The notes under the pieces are model-generated. The model did no database searches. It had not been told where the DNA came from and saw only the letters and a program-made list of their open reading frames with translations. The position numbers were made by a program, and so were the translations under genes. A stretch of 40,785 nt of DNA from JAFAQB01 sp045808425. GTDB lineage: Archaea > Thermoproteota > Nitrososphaeria > Nitrososphaerales > Nitrososphaeraceae. Numbering within the stretch: position 1 is the first letter of the stretch; each line of letters begins with the position of its first letter. Where the stretch lies: contig JBJMFM010000301.1 of assembly GCA_045808425.1 (NCBI GenBank), forward strand, positions 1-40,785, given 5' to 3'. Of the stretch, positions 24,484-32,762 are shown piece by piece.

Positions 24484-25519
24484 TAAGTCCCTCTGCGTAG
24501 CCCATACTTAAAATAGCCAACTCAAATTTTCCCTGTTTCAAAAACCGTTCTGCATCGTCAATATAATATTCTGCGTTGTCAAGTATTTCAACAGATCCCT
24601 TATCTACTAAGACATTATTTTCTTTCTTGATCATAGATTTTATTTGATTCACTGCCTGTTTAGCTTTGGGAGCATATTTTACAACCATGTTCACAGATAG
24701 CTTCTGGATTTTTGCAGTATTGTCTGCAGGTTCATCAAAATTAACGGTTAAGGTTTTGACTGCATCTAGCTCGGTAAAATGAAGCGACGCTGTTACTATT
24801 ATTGAATGAGGACCTGAACCGTGATCAGTATTAATTAATGATTTTACTTTTCCAGATTCAATCCGTTGCTGTCCTGTGCCGATCCTAGACGCGATAATTA
24901 CAAATGTTTCCTCTGAGAATGCCCCATTTTTTATATCTTCTTCTGCTTGTAACATTCTCTCGAAAAAATACGTCGGATCAAGAAAAAATAATTTACCATT
25001 ATTATTAGCATATTCCGTCAAAATTAATGTGTGATTTCCTGCTAATAGATTGTCTAAAATTGTAGTGTATACGCTAATATATGACTGGAATCCTGACATC
25101 ATGGTAACTGTTCTTCCGAATTTATATATGTGAAGGCCGCTCTCGCCGATTAAGGAAGTAATACCCGATGCAGCGTGTATAACTTCGACTTTTATTGATC
25201 TTTTAATGGCTCTGACCTGCAGTTCCGTAAAGGTTGTTGCAACTAGCGGATCACCATACGTCAAGAGAGCAATATTCCTGTACTGTGACTGTTCAATAAG
25301 TTCCCGGCCATCTTCTACAAACCATCGCTGAACAGGTATTATAAGGTCATAATCATAACTATTTTTTCTAATCAAAGTGTTCAAACCTTCTAAATCATTG
25401 TCAGATACTGGACTTGTGAACCTCTCGACATATACTCTATCACACTTTTTCAAAATCTCCAAAGCATCAATGCTTATCCCCTTGTAACCATTAATCCCTA
25501 TCCCGATAATCCACAGCAT
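24446..25519 (-). CDS. dph5: Diphthine synthase fused to a DUF357 domain
   Basis: Residues about 1-260 are the tetrapyrrole-methylase-type enzyme that transfers methyl groups from SAM to the precursor of diphthamide on elongation factor 2: LWIIGIGINGYKGIS at the start, VYVERFTSP, LTYGDPLVATT (SAM loop) and VIHAASGITSLIGESGL are characteristic. Residues about 275-350 match DUF357: KYAPKAKQAV and ILDNAEYYIDDAERFLKQG, followed by ELAILSMGYAEGLIDALR, a helical repeat-like domain usually encoded separately. The fusion makes it longer (357) than stand-alone Dph5 (about 260). The gene starts 22 bases after lysK on the same strand, so it is probably co-transcribed. Confidence 0.92.
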   Translation of the reverse strand: MLWIIGIGINGYKGISIDALEILKKCDRVYVERFTSPVSDNDLEGLNTLIRKNSYDYDLIIPVQRWFVEDGRELIEQSQYRNIALLTYGDPLVATTFTELQVRAIKRSIKVEVIHAASGITSLIGESGLHIYKFGRTVTMMSGFQSYISVYTTILDNLLAGNHTLILTEYANNNGKLFFLDPTYFFERMLQAEEDIKNGAFSEETFVIIASRIGTGQQRIESGKVKSLINTDHGSGPHSIIVTASLHFTELDAVKTLTVNFDEPADNTAKIQKLSVNMVVKYAPKAKQAVNQIKSMIKKENNVLVDKGSVEILDNAEYYIDDAERFLKQGKFELAILSMGYAEGLIDALRMQKQSAS

Positions 25520-25541
25520 TGAAAATGGAGTTGCTTAGGAC

Positions 25542-26678
25542 CTATATCTTTCTATTTGGTAGTGTTGACCTCTTGATTTGATGGAGCCTAGACATATGAA
25601 ATAATGCTCTGTTAAATACATCAATGCTAGAAACATATTCCTTAATGCTCAATCTTTCGTTGGAGGTATGTGAAGAATGTGGATCACCAGGTCCAAATGT
25701 TATTACAGGTATATTGAATGCGTTTCCTAGTATATTCATATCCCCTGTGCCAGTCTTACGTAAAAGAATTGGACGCTTCCTGCGAACGTCAAGGATTGAA
25801 AGTGAAAGCGCTCTAACCAGAGGGGAGGCATAATCTGCTTCAAATGGCTCAGTCTTATCTTCTATTCTATAGGTAGCCCTGACTCCTTTTGTAGAGGCAA
25901 CATTAAATATAACCTTATCCAGTATAGACAGCACTTCTTCGCATCTCGTGAATGTTGGGATTCTAATGTCAATTGTTATTTTGCATTTTTGCGGTGTAAC
26001 ATTGTGACTAGAACCTCCCGAAATCTCAGTGAGGCTACAGCTAATCGAATCGGTCCTGTTATTTTTAATTTGTACCCGATCTATTTCACACTTTACTGCG
26101 TTCCAAAAATCGTATATTTCTTCTATAGAGTTTTTTGCTAACCAAGGGGCGCTTGCGTGAGCACTTGTTCTAACGTCGCATGTAAGCCTAATCTCTAACC
26201 TACCTTTGTATGCGATCGTAATATTGTCAATACCGCTTGGTTCGCCAAAAATTGCATAGTCTGCTGAAAGGCCACTCTTTACAAGCTGCTTAACGCCAGT
26301 TGCATTTCCCTCCTCATCTACAACTCCTGCGAAAATTATAGTTCCTCTCTGTTTAGGAAATTCGGAGGCTGCAAGTAACATCGCGATAAGAGGACCTTTT
26401 GCATCAGATGCCCCGCGACCATAGACAAAACCGTCTTCTATTCTGACTGGGATTTGGCCGGGAACAGTATCCATATGGCCGCAAAGTAATATTCTCGGTT
26501 CGCCATTTCCTTTGGTTGCAATAACGTTTCCCACATTGTCAATATTCACCTGTTCAAATCCAAGTTCGTTAACACATTTGTCTTTTATCATGTTTGCTAA
26601 CGAGGCCTCGGACCTAGACGGGGTATATTGTTCGAGAGATTTTTTCAATAGTTCAACAGCATAGGTAGGAGAAACCAA
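25542..26678 (-). CDS. lysK: [LysW]-lysine/ornithine hydrolase (M20 peptidase)
   Basis: Last step of the carrier pathway: cleaves the bond holding lysine or ornithine to LysW. M20 metal ligands are visible: H68 and D70 (LLCGHMDTVPG), D92 (GRGASDAKGP), E122/E123 (VVDEEGN) and a C-terminal His in GPGDPHSSHTSNERL. The length, 378, is usual. The start is a TTG at 26678, 12 bases after the lysX stop; no ATG lies before the conserved core. Its place directly after lysW-lysX makes LysK far more likely than other M20 enzymes such as ArgE or DapE. In archaea one LysK commonly serves both lysine and arginine. Confidence 0.92.
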   Translation of the reverse strand: MVSPTYAVELLKKSLEQYTPSRSEASLANMIKDKCVNELGFEQVNIDNVGNVIATKGNGEPRILLCGHMDTVPGQIPVRIEDGFVYGRGASDAKGPLIAMLLAASEFPKQRGTIIFAGVVDEEGNATGVKQLVKSGLSADYAIFGEPSGIDNITIAYKGRLEIRLTCDVRTSAHASAPWLAKNSIEEIYDFWNAVKCEIDRVQIKNNRTDSISCSLTEISGGSSHNVTPQKCKITIDIRIPTFTRCEEVLSILDKVIFNVASTKGVRATYRIEDKTEPFEADYASPLVRALSLSILDVRRKRPILLRKTGTGDMNILGNAFNIPVITFGPGDPHSSHTSNERLSIKEYVSSIDVFNRALFHMSRLHQIKRSTLPNRKI

Positions 26679-26690
26679 TTCTATCTGTTC

Positions 26691-27563
26691 TTACTTTCCT
26701 AATTTTGAAGAAAAATCAACAATTAATCCGGGGATGTCCACGCCAGTTACGCTTACTGTGTTTCGAAATTCGGTTGTGTTATTGATCTCATGAACTATTA
26801 GACCATGCTCTTTACTTTCCATGAGATCAACTCCAACAATCTTTCCTGCTACTGCATTAGTCGCTTTTATACACATATCTTCCAACTCCTTTGTAACGGG
26901 GCAAATTTCGGCATGTCCTCCCAAAGCCATATTTGTTTTCCATTCGCCACTTGTCGAATAGCGATAAATGGCCGCTACAACTTTATCACCTATTACAATG
27001 GCCCTGATGTCTCTTGGAGGACGGATGATAAATTCCTCAAAATAGTATATCTGATAGAGTGGAAACATATGCTCTCTATCCTCAATTACGGCCTTGGCCG
27101 CATCTTTATCGCGTAGAAGGGCAATTAACCTACCCCAGCTTCCAATTGTTGGCTTGATCACCGCAGGGTATCCCAAAGCGTTAAGAGAGGCTATAGCAGA
27201 CTCTTCACAAAAAGCCGTAATTGCTTTAGGTGTCTTTACTCCTGCCCTTTGTAGCTCCATATGAGCAAATAATTTGTTACCGCAAATTGTTGCCGTACGC
27301 AAAGAGTTGATCATATGTGCTCCAAGACCCTCTAACGCTGCTGTTGAATGAATGCTCTTAAAGTAGCTAACACAACGTTGAATAATAACCATATCTCTGT
27401 ATGGAGACGCTTCTGTTTGGTTTAGGTCTATTGAAAGATACTTACAATCAATTTTAGTTACTTCTATACCTCTCTTTCTCGCAGCCTCATATAATGCCTT
27501 TTCTTCCCATCGGATAGTGTCGTAAAGAATAGTAAGAGAAGATGCCGTCTTCTCTTGTCTCAC
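26691..27563 (-). CDS. lysX: LysX: alpha-aminoadipate-LysW ligase (ATP-grasp)
   Basis: An ATP-grasp enzyme that joins the amino group of 2-aminoadipate to the C-terminal residue of LysW. Signs of the RimK-like family: GYPAVIKPTIGSWGR (about 152-166), FEEFI, RDIRAIVIGDKVVAAIYR and the ligand end HEINNTTEFRNTVSVTGVDIPG. That end is closer to my recollection of bacterial LysX (NHTMEFKN...TGVDIPG) than the second homologue at 32763 is, and the gene sits beside homocitrate synthase and lysW, so I call it LysX and the other ArgX. The start is a GTG at 27563 that overlaps the lysW stop (GTGA), so translation is coupled. Confidence 0.88.
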   Translation of the reverse strand: MRQEKTASSLTILYDTIRWEEKALYEAARKRGIEVTKIDCKYLSIDLNQTEASPYRDMVIIQRCVSYFKSIHSTAALEGLGAHMINSLRTATICGNKLFAHMELQRAGVKTPKAITAFCEESAIASLNALGYPAVIKPTIGSWGRLIALLRDKDAAKAVIEDREHMFPLYQIYYFEEFIIRPPRDIRAIVIGDKVVAAIYRYSTSGEWKTNMALGGHAEICPVTKELEDMCIKATNAVAGKIVGVDLMESKEHGLIVHEINNTTEFRNTVSVTGVDIPGLIVDFSSKLGK

Positions 27564-27727
27564 TGCCCCCAGTCCTCGCCCACGACTTGGGCAGGCTTTA
27601 TGTTGAATCCCTCATCTGACTTTACAAGCTCATAACTTGCTCCACAGTCTGGACAGGTCACGATTTCACCTTCGATTGAGTCGGACGGAATTTTGATTTC
27701 TGCATCACATTCTGGACATTTTACCAT
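27560..27727 (-). CDS. lysW: LysW amino-group carrier protein, C-terminal Gln
   Basis: 55 residues. Carries biosynthetic intermediates on its C-terminal residue so that their amino group stays protected. The zinc site has four cysteines (KCPECD C4/C7, TCPDCG C25/C28). The C-terminus is VGEDWGQ. In studied LysW proteins it ends EDWGE, and the gamma-carboxyl of that Glu forms the isopeptide bond to the substrate. Here the last codon is CAG, giving Gln. The GTGA overlap with lysX does not force this, since GAG TGA would also provide the GTG. The start is the ATG at 27727, 8 bases after the homocitrate synthase stop, with GGAG upstream. Confidence 0.93.
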   Translation of the reverse strand: MVKCPECDAEIKIPSDSIEGEIVTCPDCGASYELVKSDEGFNIKPAQVVGEDWGQ

Positions 27728-27735
27728 CTTATCAT

Positions 27736-28944
27736 TTACTCCTTTACCTTTTTCGTAGATTCATCATTAAGTATCTTTCTCTCTAGTCTATCATCCAAAT
27801 ATAATTCCAAGATATCTCCCATACGAAGTTCCTTCAAACCACGAGCGAGAACTTCTGCTTCATTCTGACCTGTTTGCAGTCCTAACAATGATAATAGGTA
27901 ATTTGCACCGTTTTTACCCGCTAATTCTCCGAACACAATCTTGCGTCTATTACCTACTAACTTTGGTTCCAAGATCTCATATGCTGAGGGATTTCTAAGG
28001 ATCGCAGCAAGGTGGGTTCCTGCTTTGTGTTTATATGCGCTGTCTCCTACAATTGGTTTGGACTCTGGAATATCTAATTGAGTATATTCCGAAATCGTCT
28101 TTGACAGGTCTTTTAACATATGCAGCCTTAAATTGTTATTTGATTTGTATATTAGTGTCAGTGCAACTGCAGTTTCTGCTAGCGCAGGAATACCAGTTCG
28201 TTCTCCAAATCCATCTATCGTAGTATGAATTTGATCTGCGCCGGCGTCACATCCCGCTAAAGCATTAGCTAATGCTAATCCCAAGTCATTATGACAATGA
28301 ACATCCAGCGAGCTTTTTGACGTGTCGATACTTTCGTAGACGATCTTTACAAGATTATACATTCCTTTGGGACTCATAATTCCTACAGTATCTGGAATAC
28401 TGATCCGTTTGATACTACGGCTATTCATCTCTTTACACATTTCTATAAGAAAGGCAGGATCGGTTCGGCTTGCATCCTCCATTGTAAATCGTGCTTTCAA
28501 GCCGTGTGCATTAATATAATCAGCGACCTCAAGAGCTCTTATTTTTGCCTCTTCTCTTGTAATCTTTAGTTTTGCTGATAAGTGAATATCTGAAATTCCC
28601 ATATATGTTGCGACCCACGATGCATTACAGCTAATAGCAACATCTACATCAGATTTTATTGCTCTTACATGAGCCAGGATGTCAGCTTTTAGTCCCTGTT
28701 TTATAATGGTCTTTGTAGCCTCAAAATGATCATGTGATACTATAGGACTAATCTCTATTTGATCAACTCCAAAGGAATCAAGCATCCATGCAATCTGAAT
28801 CCGTTGCTTTTTTGAGAATGAAACTCCAGGATGTTGTTCTCCCTCTCTAAGAGTAGAGTCAAGGATTCTAGTTCTCTTTCTCTTATCATCACGTCGATTG
28901 TACAAGTGCGCATAATAGTTAGCATCATCTGAATTTAGCGACAT
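27736..28944 (-). CDS. lysS: Homocitrate synthase
   Basis: Condenses 2-oxoglutarate with acetyl-CoA, the first step of the aminoadipate lysine pathway. The DRE-TIM metallolyase motifs are present: ILDSTLREGEQHPG (28-40), VDQIEIS, SIPDTVGIMSP, HCHNDLGLALANAL (metal-binding His) and GERTGIPALAE. Length 402. The family also includes isopropylmalate and citramalate synthases; placement beside lysW and lysX, and the HCHNDLG and FGERTGI forms, favour homocitrate. No regulatory leucine-binding domain follows the core. The start is the ATG at 28944. The gene heads an hcs-lysW-lysX-lysK-dph5 run with 8- to 22-base gaps or overlaps. Confidence 0.9.
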   Translation of the reverse strand: MSLNSDDANYYAHLYNRRDDKRKRTRILDSTLREGEQHPGVSFSKKQRIQIAWMLDSFGVDQIEISPIVSHDHFEATKTIIKQGLKADILAHVRAIKSDVDVAISCNASWVATYMGISDIHLSAKLKITREEAKIRALEVADYINAHGLKARFTMEDASRTDPAFLIEMCKEMNSRSIKRISIPDTVGIMSPKGMYNLVKIVYESIDTSKSSLDVHCHNDLGLALANALAGCDAGADQIHTTIDGFGERTGIPALAETAVALTLIYKSNNNLRLHMLKDLSKTISEYTQLDIPESKPIVGDSAYKHKAGTHLAAILRNPSAYEILEPKLVGNRRKIVFGELAGKNGANYLLSLLGLQTGQNEAEVLARGLKELRMGDILELYLDDRLERKILNDESTKKVKE

Positions 28945-29071
28945 TAAGTGATCTAATTAGCTACTTTCGCATGGAATATAAACGTTATCGCAACTGCTTA
29001 GCCAAAATTCTGCATAACTTGCAATATGCTAACAATCAAATTGACATTTCAATAACAGCAATGAAGAATAT

Positions 29072-29497
29072 TTATCTCATGGTCCTTAGAACGATAACCG
29101 TATTTGTGTCAGAGACTCCCTCTATCTTTCGCAAATTATCAACGCACCTATTGATATCTGATATTGCTGGGGCTGTAATAATAACAGCAATATCATATTG
29201 TCCTGTAATCTCGTATATTACTTCAACACCGTTAAGATCCATAAGTTTTGCACAAATGATATCTGTCTCTACATGTGAATCAACTGAAATAAACGTTATC
29301 GCACTTGTCTTGTTGCTAGTACCCATCTCGATAGTGAATTTTTTAATTAATCCGTTGTCCATGAGGTTCTTTACACGCCTCCTTACAGCAGATTCTGATA
29401 GACCGATCTTGGCTCCGATATCTACAAATGATTTACGCGAATCCTCCCGTAAAAGTTGCATTATCTTTTGATCGGTAGAATCAAGTTCATTTGACAT
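29072..29497 (-). CDS. lysM: Lrp/AsnC-family regulator, LysM-like
   Basis: An N-terminal winged helix (about 5-60: DQKIMQLLREDSRKSFVDIGAKIGLSESAVRRRVKNLMDNGLIK) is followed by the RAM ligand-binding domain (about 65-140), with GVEVIYEITGQYDIAVIITA. In Sulfolobus an Lrp-type protein called LysM sits next to lysine genes and responds to lysine, so the same role is inferred here. It starts at ATG 29497, overlapping the lysJ stop by 11 bases, with AGGAG in good spacing (GGAGAAGAGGAGAA). A 127-base gap before homocitrate synthase (28945-29071) would be a natural operator site. Confidence 0.88.
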   Translation of the reverse strand: MSNELDSTDQKIMQLLREDSRKSFVDIGAKIGLSESAVRRRVKNLMDNGLIKKFTIEMGTSNKTSAITFISVDSHVETDIICAKLMDLNGVEVIYEITGQYDIAVIITAPAISDINRCVDNLRKIEGVSDTNTVIVLRTMR

Positions 29498-30689
29498 TTC
29501 TCCTCTTCTCCTCTTTTGTAAGTAGCTGATCCATTGTTTTCAATGCTTCTGAAACAATCATTTCATCCATCACAAGTGGGGGTAGTAGTCTAATTATGTT
29601 TCTGCCTGAATATAACATTAATAATCCATTCTTGATCCCGTCAAACAATATATCCTTTACATCAAAACGCAATTCTACTGCTAACATCATTCCTAAGCCT
29701 CTGACCTCCCTGATTATCTTGTGTCTATCACTAAGCGCAAGTAGACCATCTTTGAAATACTTACCAGTTCTGAGAGCATTATCAATTAGTTTGTCTTCTG
29801 ATATTACATCAAGAGTTGCGATAGCTGCTGCACAGGCAAGCGGATTTCCTGCAAAGGTGGAAGAGTGATCTCCGATCGTCATCACTTGCATTATTTCAGG
29901 TTTTGCAAGAGTTAGTCCCATCGGAACTCCTCCTGCAATCCCCTTTGCAACACACATGATATCTGGAAGAGTATTCCAATTTTGTCCTGCCCACATCTTG
30001 CCTGTCCTGCCAAGACCAGTTTGAATTTCGTCAAATATTAGGACGAGCCTGTGGCGATTACAAATTTCTCTTATTTCTTGTATCAAACCGTCTCGAGGAA
30101 TGATGATTCCTGTTTCTCCCTGAATTGGTTCTAAAATTACAGTTCCTGTATTATTATCAATCACTTCCTCCAACTTTGAAGGATCGTTATAAGGAACAAA
30201 CTTCACATCTGCGAGAAGTGGCATGAATGATTTTCGATACTTTTCATTATAAGTTACTGAAAGTGCTCCAAATGTTTTTCCGTGATAAGCACCGCTCATA
30301 GCGATTATACCTGTCCTTCCAGTATATTTACGAGAGAACTTTAGTGCTGCTTCGACCGCTTCGGCACCGCTGTTGCTAAAGAATGTTTTACTTAACCCCT
30401 CCGGAGCTATACTTGATAACTTATGCAGAAAGTTTAGCCTTGTATCGTTATATACAGACATGTGGCATGCTATAAGTTTCTCGGCTTGATCCTTTATAGC
30501 TTTTATAACCTTATCATTTGAGTGTCCTATGAGGGCAACACCATATCCTCCCATACAATCTATATACTCATTACCAGATGTATCCCAGACTTTTGCAGCT
30601 TTGCCGGCTGCAATATTTATCGGAAATCTCTGGTATAGATTGGCTAAATACTGGTCTTCACCGTTCAATTGGCAGTAATCACCGTGCAA
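29487..30689 (-). CDS. lysJ: LysJ: [LysW]-aminoadipate/glutamate semialdehyde aminotransferase
   Basis: A class III PLP aminotransferase that converts the carrier-bound semialdehyde to lysine or ornithine. PLP residues: D220 (LIFDEIQTGLGRTG) and K249 (MCVAKGIAGGVPMG). SNSGAEAVEAALK and SGAYHGKTFGALS are typical of the ArgD/LysJ group. Length 400. The start is a TTG at 30689, overlapping lysZ by 25 bases; another TTG at residue 8 is possible. It lies between lysZ and lysM. Other members of the family (ArgD, GabT) are ruled out mainly by context. Confidence 0.92.
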   Translation of the reverse strand: MHGDYCQLNGEDQYLANLYQRFPINIAAGKAAKVWDTSGNEYIDCMGGYGVALIGHSNDKVIKAIKDQAEKLIACHMSVYNDTRLNFLHKLSSIAPEGLSKTFFSNSGAEAVEAALKFSRKYTGRTGIIAMSGAYHGKTFGALSVTYNEKYRKSFMPLLADVKFVPYNDPSKLEEVIDNNTGTVILEPIQGETGIIIPRDGLIQEIREICNRHRLVLIFDEIQTGLGRTGKMWAGQNWNTLPDIMCVAKGIAGGVPMGLTLAKPEIMQVMTIGDHSSTFAGNPLACAAAIATLDVISEDKLIDNALRTGKYFKDGLLALSDRHKIIREVRGLGMMLAVELRFDVKDILFDGIKNGLLMLYSGRNIIRLLPPLVMDEMIVSEALKTMDQLLTKEEKRRNVK

Positions 30690-31468
30690 TTATCATGTGC
30701 TATTGCTGCTGAAATTGGGTTTTCTACCTTACCTGATGCAATTATGGATTCATTAACCCCCATCTCTATAGCTTCCTTGCTTGCAATGATTTTCTTTTCC
30801 ATACCATATCCGATCTTTGGCAGTGCTGCGTTTGCCTGTTCTAAATTCATCTTAGTGACTAGATTATCTTCCAGCATCAATCCATTAACATTGGTAATAA
30901 ATAACACTATGTCCGCTTTTAGAGCGGCTGCAACATATGCCGCAGCTCGATCTCCATCTACATTTAAAAAATCAAATTCCTCGCTTATTGCTACAGGCGA
31001 AATAACAGGAATATATCCATGATCCAATAAAGCATGTATTAATAATGGGTCAACACTATTTATCTTGCCCGTGTATCCTCCATCGACCGCCATCTTTCTG
31101 CCATTTTCATTAACTATTAGAAGTTTCTTCTTGCGTTGAGCTTTTAATAAACCGCCATCTATCCCTGTGAAGCCAGCAGCCTTTATGCCCTGACGCAGAA
31201 GCATGCCCACAATTGCTTTATTGATCCTACCTGACATCACCATTGTGTATATTTCGGCAGTCTCTTTGTCTGTGTACCTGCTCTTTACTCCGCTAGGCGA
31301 TACAATAAACCTCTGTTCCTTACCAAGTTTGGTTGCAATGTTGGTGACTTCTTTGCCTCCGCCGTGAACAAGAACTAATTTGTCTTTTTTAGATATATTT
31401 TTTATATCCTGAAGTGCGGTCAAATGCAATCCATCTACTACGCTTCCACCGATCTTGACTACTATCAT
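30665..31468 (-). CDS. lysZ: LysZ: [LysW]-aminoadipate/glutamate kinase
   Basis: An amino acid kinase-fold enzyme, related to acetylglutamate kinase, that phosphorylates the carrier-bound side chain. Motifs: VVKIGGSVVDG (about 3-13), LVHGGGKEV (about 33-41), the substrate stretch KIGYGMEKKIIASKEAIEMGV and the C-terminal GKVENPISAA. Length 267. The start is the ATG at 31468, overlapping lysY by 4 bases (ATGA), and the 3' end overlaps lysJ by 25 bases, so lysY-lysZ-lysJ are translated together. Confidence 0.93.
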   Translation of the reverse strand: MIVVKIGGSVVDGLHLTALQDIKNISKKDKLVLVHGGGKEVTNIATKLGKEQRFIVSPSGVKSRYTDKETAEIYTMVMSGRINKAIVGMLLRQGIKAAGFTGIDGGLLKAQRKKKLLIVNENGRKMAVDGGYTGKINSVDPLLIHALLDHGYIPVISPVAISEEFDFLNVDGDRAAAYVAAALKADIVLFITNVNGLMLEDNLVTKMNLEQANAALPKIGYGMEKKIIASKEAIEMGVNESIIASGKVENPISAAIAHDNCTVITAN

Positions 31469-32517
31469 ACTGGTGTCAACGGAGTATATCTGAGCCCCTC
31501 TGTCTCATCATATCCAAGCATTATATTCATATTCTGTATTGCAGATCCCGCTGCCCCTTTCATTAAATTATCAGATGCGGACAAAGCTATAAGCCTTTGA
31601 TTATATTCATCGATATCGAATCCGACGTCACAAAAATTTGAACCAACCACGAACTTGGGATCTGGAAATTTATATAGACCCTTCTTGTCGCGAATAAATC
31701 TAATGAAAGGTTCGCCCTTGTATGACTTTCTATATATTTTCCAAAGTTCCAACTCATCAATTAGGTTTTTAAGGAATGTATGATTCGTAGTAAGAATGCC
31801 TCTAACAATATTTACTGCGTGAGGACTCATGCTTATTTTTATTTCTTTCTTGGCAATAAATTCCAGTTCTTGTTCAATCTCCCCTGTGTGTCGATGTTTA
31901 GCTGGCTTGTATGGCCTAACTACTCCATAACGCATAGCGTGATGCGTTCCGGCATTTGCTTTAACACCTGCACCAGATGATCCGATCTTGCTATCAACAA
32001 TAATATGATCAGTATCGATCAGGTTATTTTCGATCAATGGTTTTAGTGCAAGCAATGAAGTAACTGCCATGCAGCCAGGACATGAGACTAACTGTGACTT
32101 TTTTATTTCATTGCGATGAAGCTCTGGAACGCCGTAAGCTGACTTTGATAGCAGTTCAGGAAATGGATGTTCCCATCCATACCATTTTACATAATCTTTT
32201 GGATTCTTCAAACGAAAATCAGCCGACAGGTCGACAATCTTTATACCTCTGTCATACAAATCCTTTACAATTTTATTTGCTTTGCCATGTGGAACAGAGC
32301 TAAATACGATGTCACAAGAATTTGCCAATTTTTCCATGTCCATTGGCATAAACGTAAGGTCAATGAAACCCTTGAGGCTGGGATGAATGCGATGTACGTA
32401 TTCACCGGCCTTCTGTCTGGACGTAACCATGTTGACATGAATTTTTGGATGTGAAACAAGCAACCTCAACAGTTCGCCACCTACATACCCTGATGCACCT
32501 ACCACACCAACTTCCAT
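31465..32517 (-). CDS. lysY: LysY: [LysW]-aminoadipyl/glutamyl phosphate reductase
   Basis: An NADPH-dependent reductase related to ArgC that makes the carrier-bound semialdehyde. The Rossmann start is EVGVVGASGYVGGELLRLL and the catalytic Cys lies in VSCPGCMAVTS. I chose the ATG at 32517, directly before the Rossmann strand as in the family, with GGAG 11 bases before it. A longer frame opens at ATG 32568 and adds 17 residues; its ATG overlaps the stop of a small upstream ORF (32565-32627), so coupling could favour that start. It ends overlapping lysZ by 4 bases. Confidence 0.92.
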   Translation of the reverse strand: MEVGVVGASGYVGGELLRLLVSHPKIHVNMVTSRQKAGEYVHRIHPSLKGFIDLTFMPMDMEKLANSCDIVFSSVPHGKANKIVKDLYDRGIKIVDLSADFRLKNPKDYVKWYGWEHPFPELLSKSAYGVPELHRNEIKKSQLVSCPGCMAVTSLLALKPLIENNLIDTDHIIVDSKIGSSGAGVKANAGTHHAMRYGVVRPYKPAKHRHTGEIEQELEFIAKKEIKISMSPHAVNIVRGILTTNHTFLKNLIDELELWKIYRKSYKGEPFIRFIRDKKGLYKFPDPKFVVGSNFCDVGFDIDEYNQRLIALSASDNLMKGAAGSAIQNMNIMLGYDETEGLRYTPLTPV

Positions 32518-32564
32518 TTCTAATAGATCTCCATTTATGCTAACTTGACATCTTATGAATTTTG

Positions 32565-32627
32565 TCATACATCAAACGCAGTGTCTCTGCCGATAGCAGA
32601 GGAATTAGCTACAAAACTCTCTATCAT
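32565..32627 (-). CDS. 20-codon upstream ORF in the lysY leader
   Basis: ATG at 32627 opens a 20-residue peptide (MIESFVANSSAIGRDTAFDV) ending in a TGA that overlaps the ATG of the long lysY form (ATGA, 32568-32565). A strong ribosome-binding site, GGAGGAG, lies 4 bases upstream. CTCTGC/GCAGAG (32585-32590 with 32596-32601) forms a perfect 6-bp hairpin inside the ORF. The peptide has no run of Lys or Arg codons, so classic attenuation is not suggested; translational coupling to lysY is possible. Confidence 0.45.
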   Translation of the reverse strand: MIESFVANSSAIGRDTAFDV

Positions 32628-32631
32628 TCGT

Positions 32632-32638
32632 CTCCTCC
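32632..32638 (-). promoter_or_regulatory. Strong ribosome-binding site for the lysY upstream ORF
   Basis: GGAGGAG on the minus strand, 4 bases before the ATG at 32627. It is one of the best Shine-Dalgarno sequences in the window and serves a 20-codon frame, which is the main reason to take that frame seriously. An AT-rich TATA candidate lies near 32670-32690. Confidence 0.55.
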
Positions 32639-32762
32639 AACGTCCATCGTGATATGCGCCAGTAAGTCATGTAACTATATTTAATATTCATCACAGTTGT
32701 TATAGTTACAACTGAACGATGGTAAAGTAAGAATCGATGTTTCATCAACAATACGAATACAT

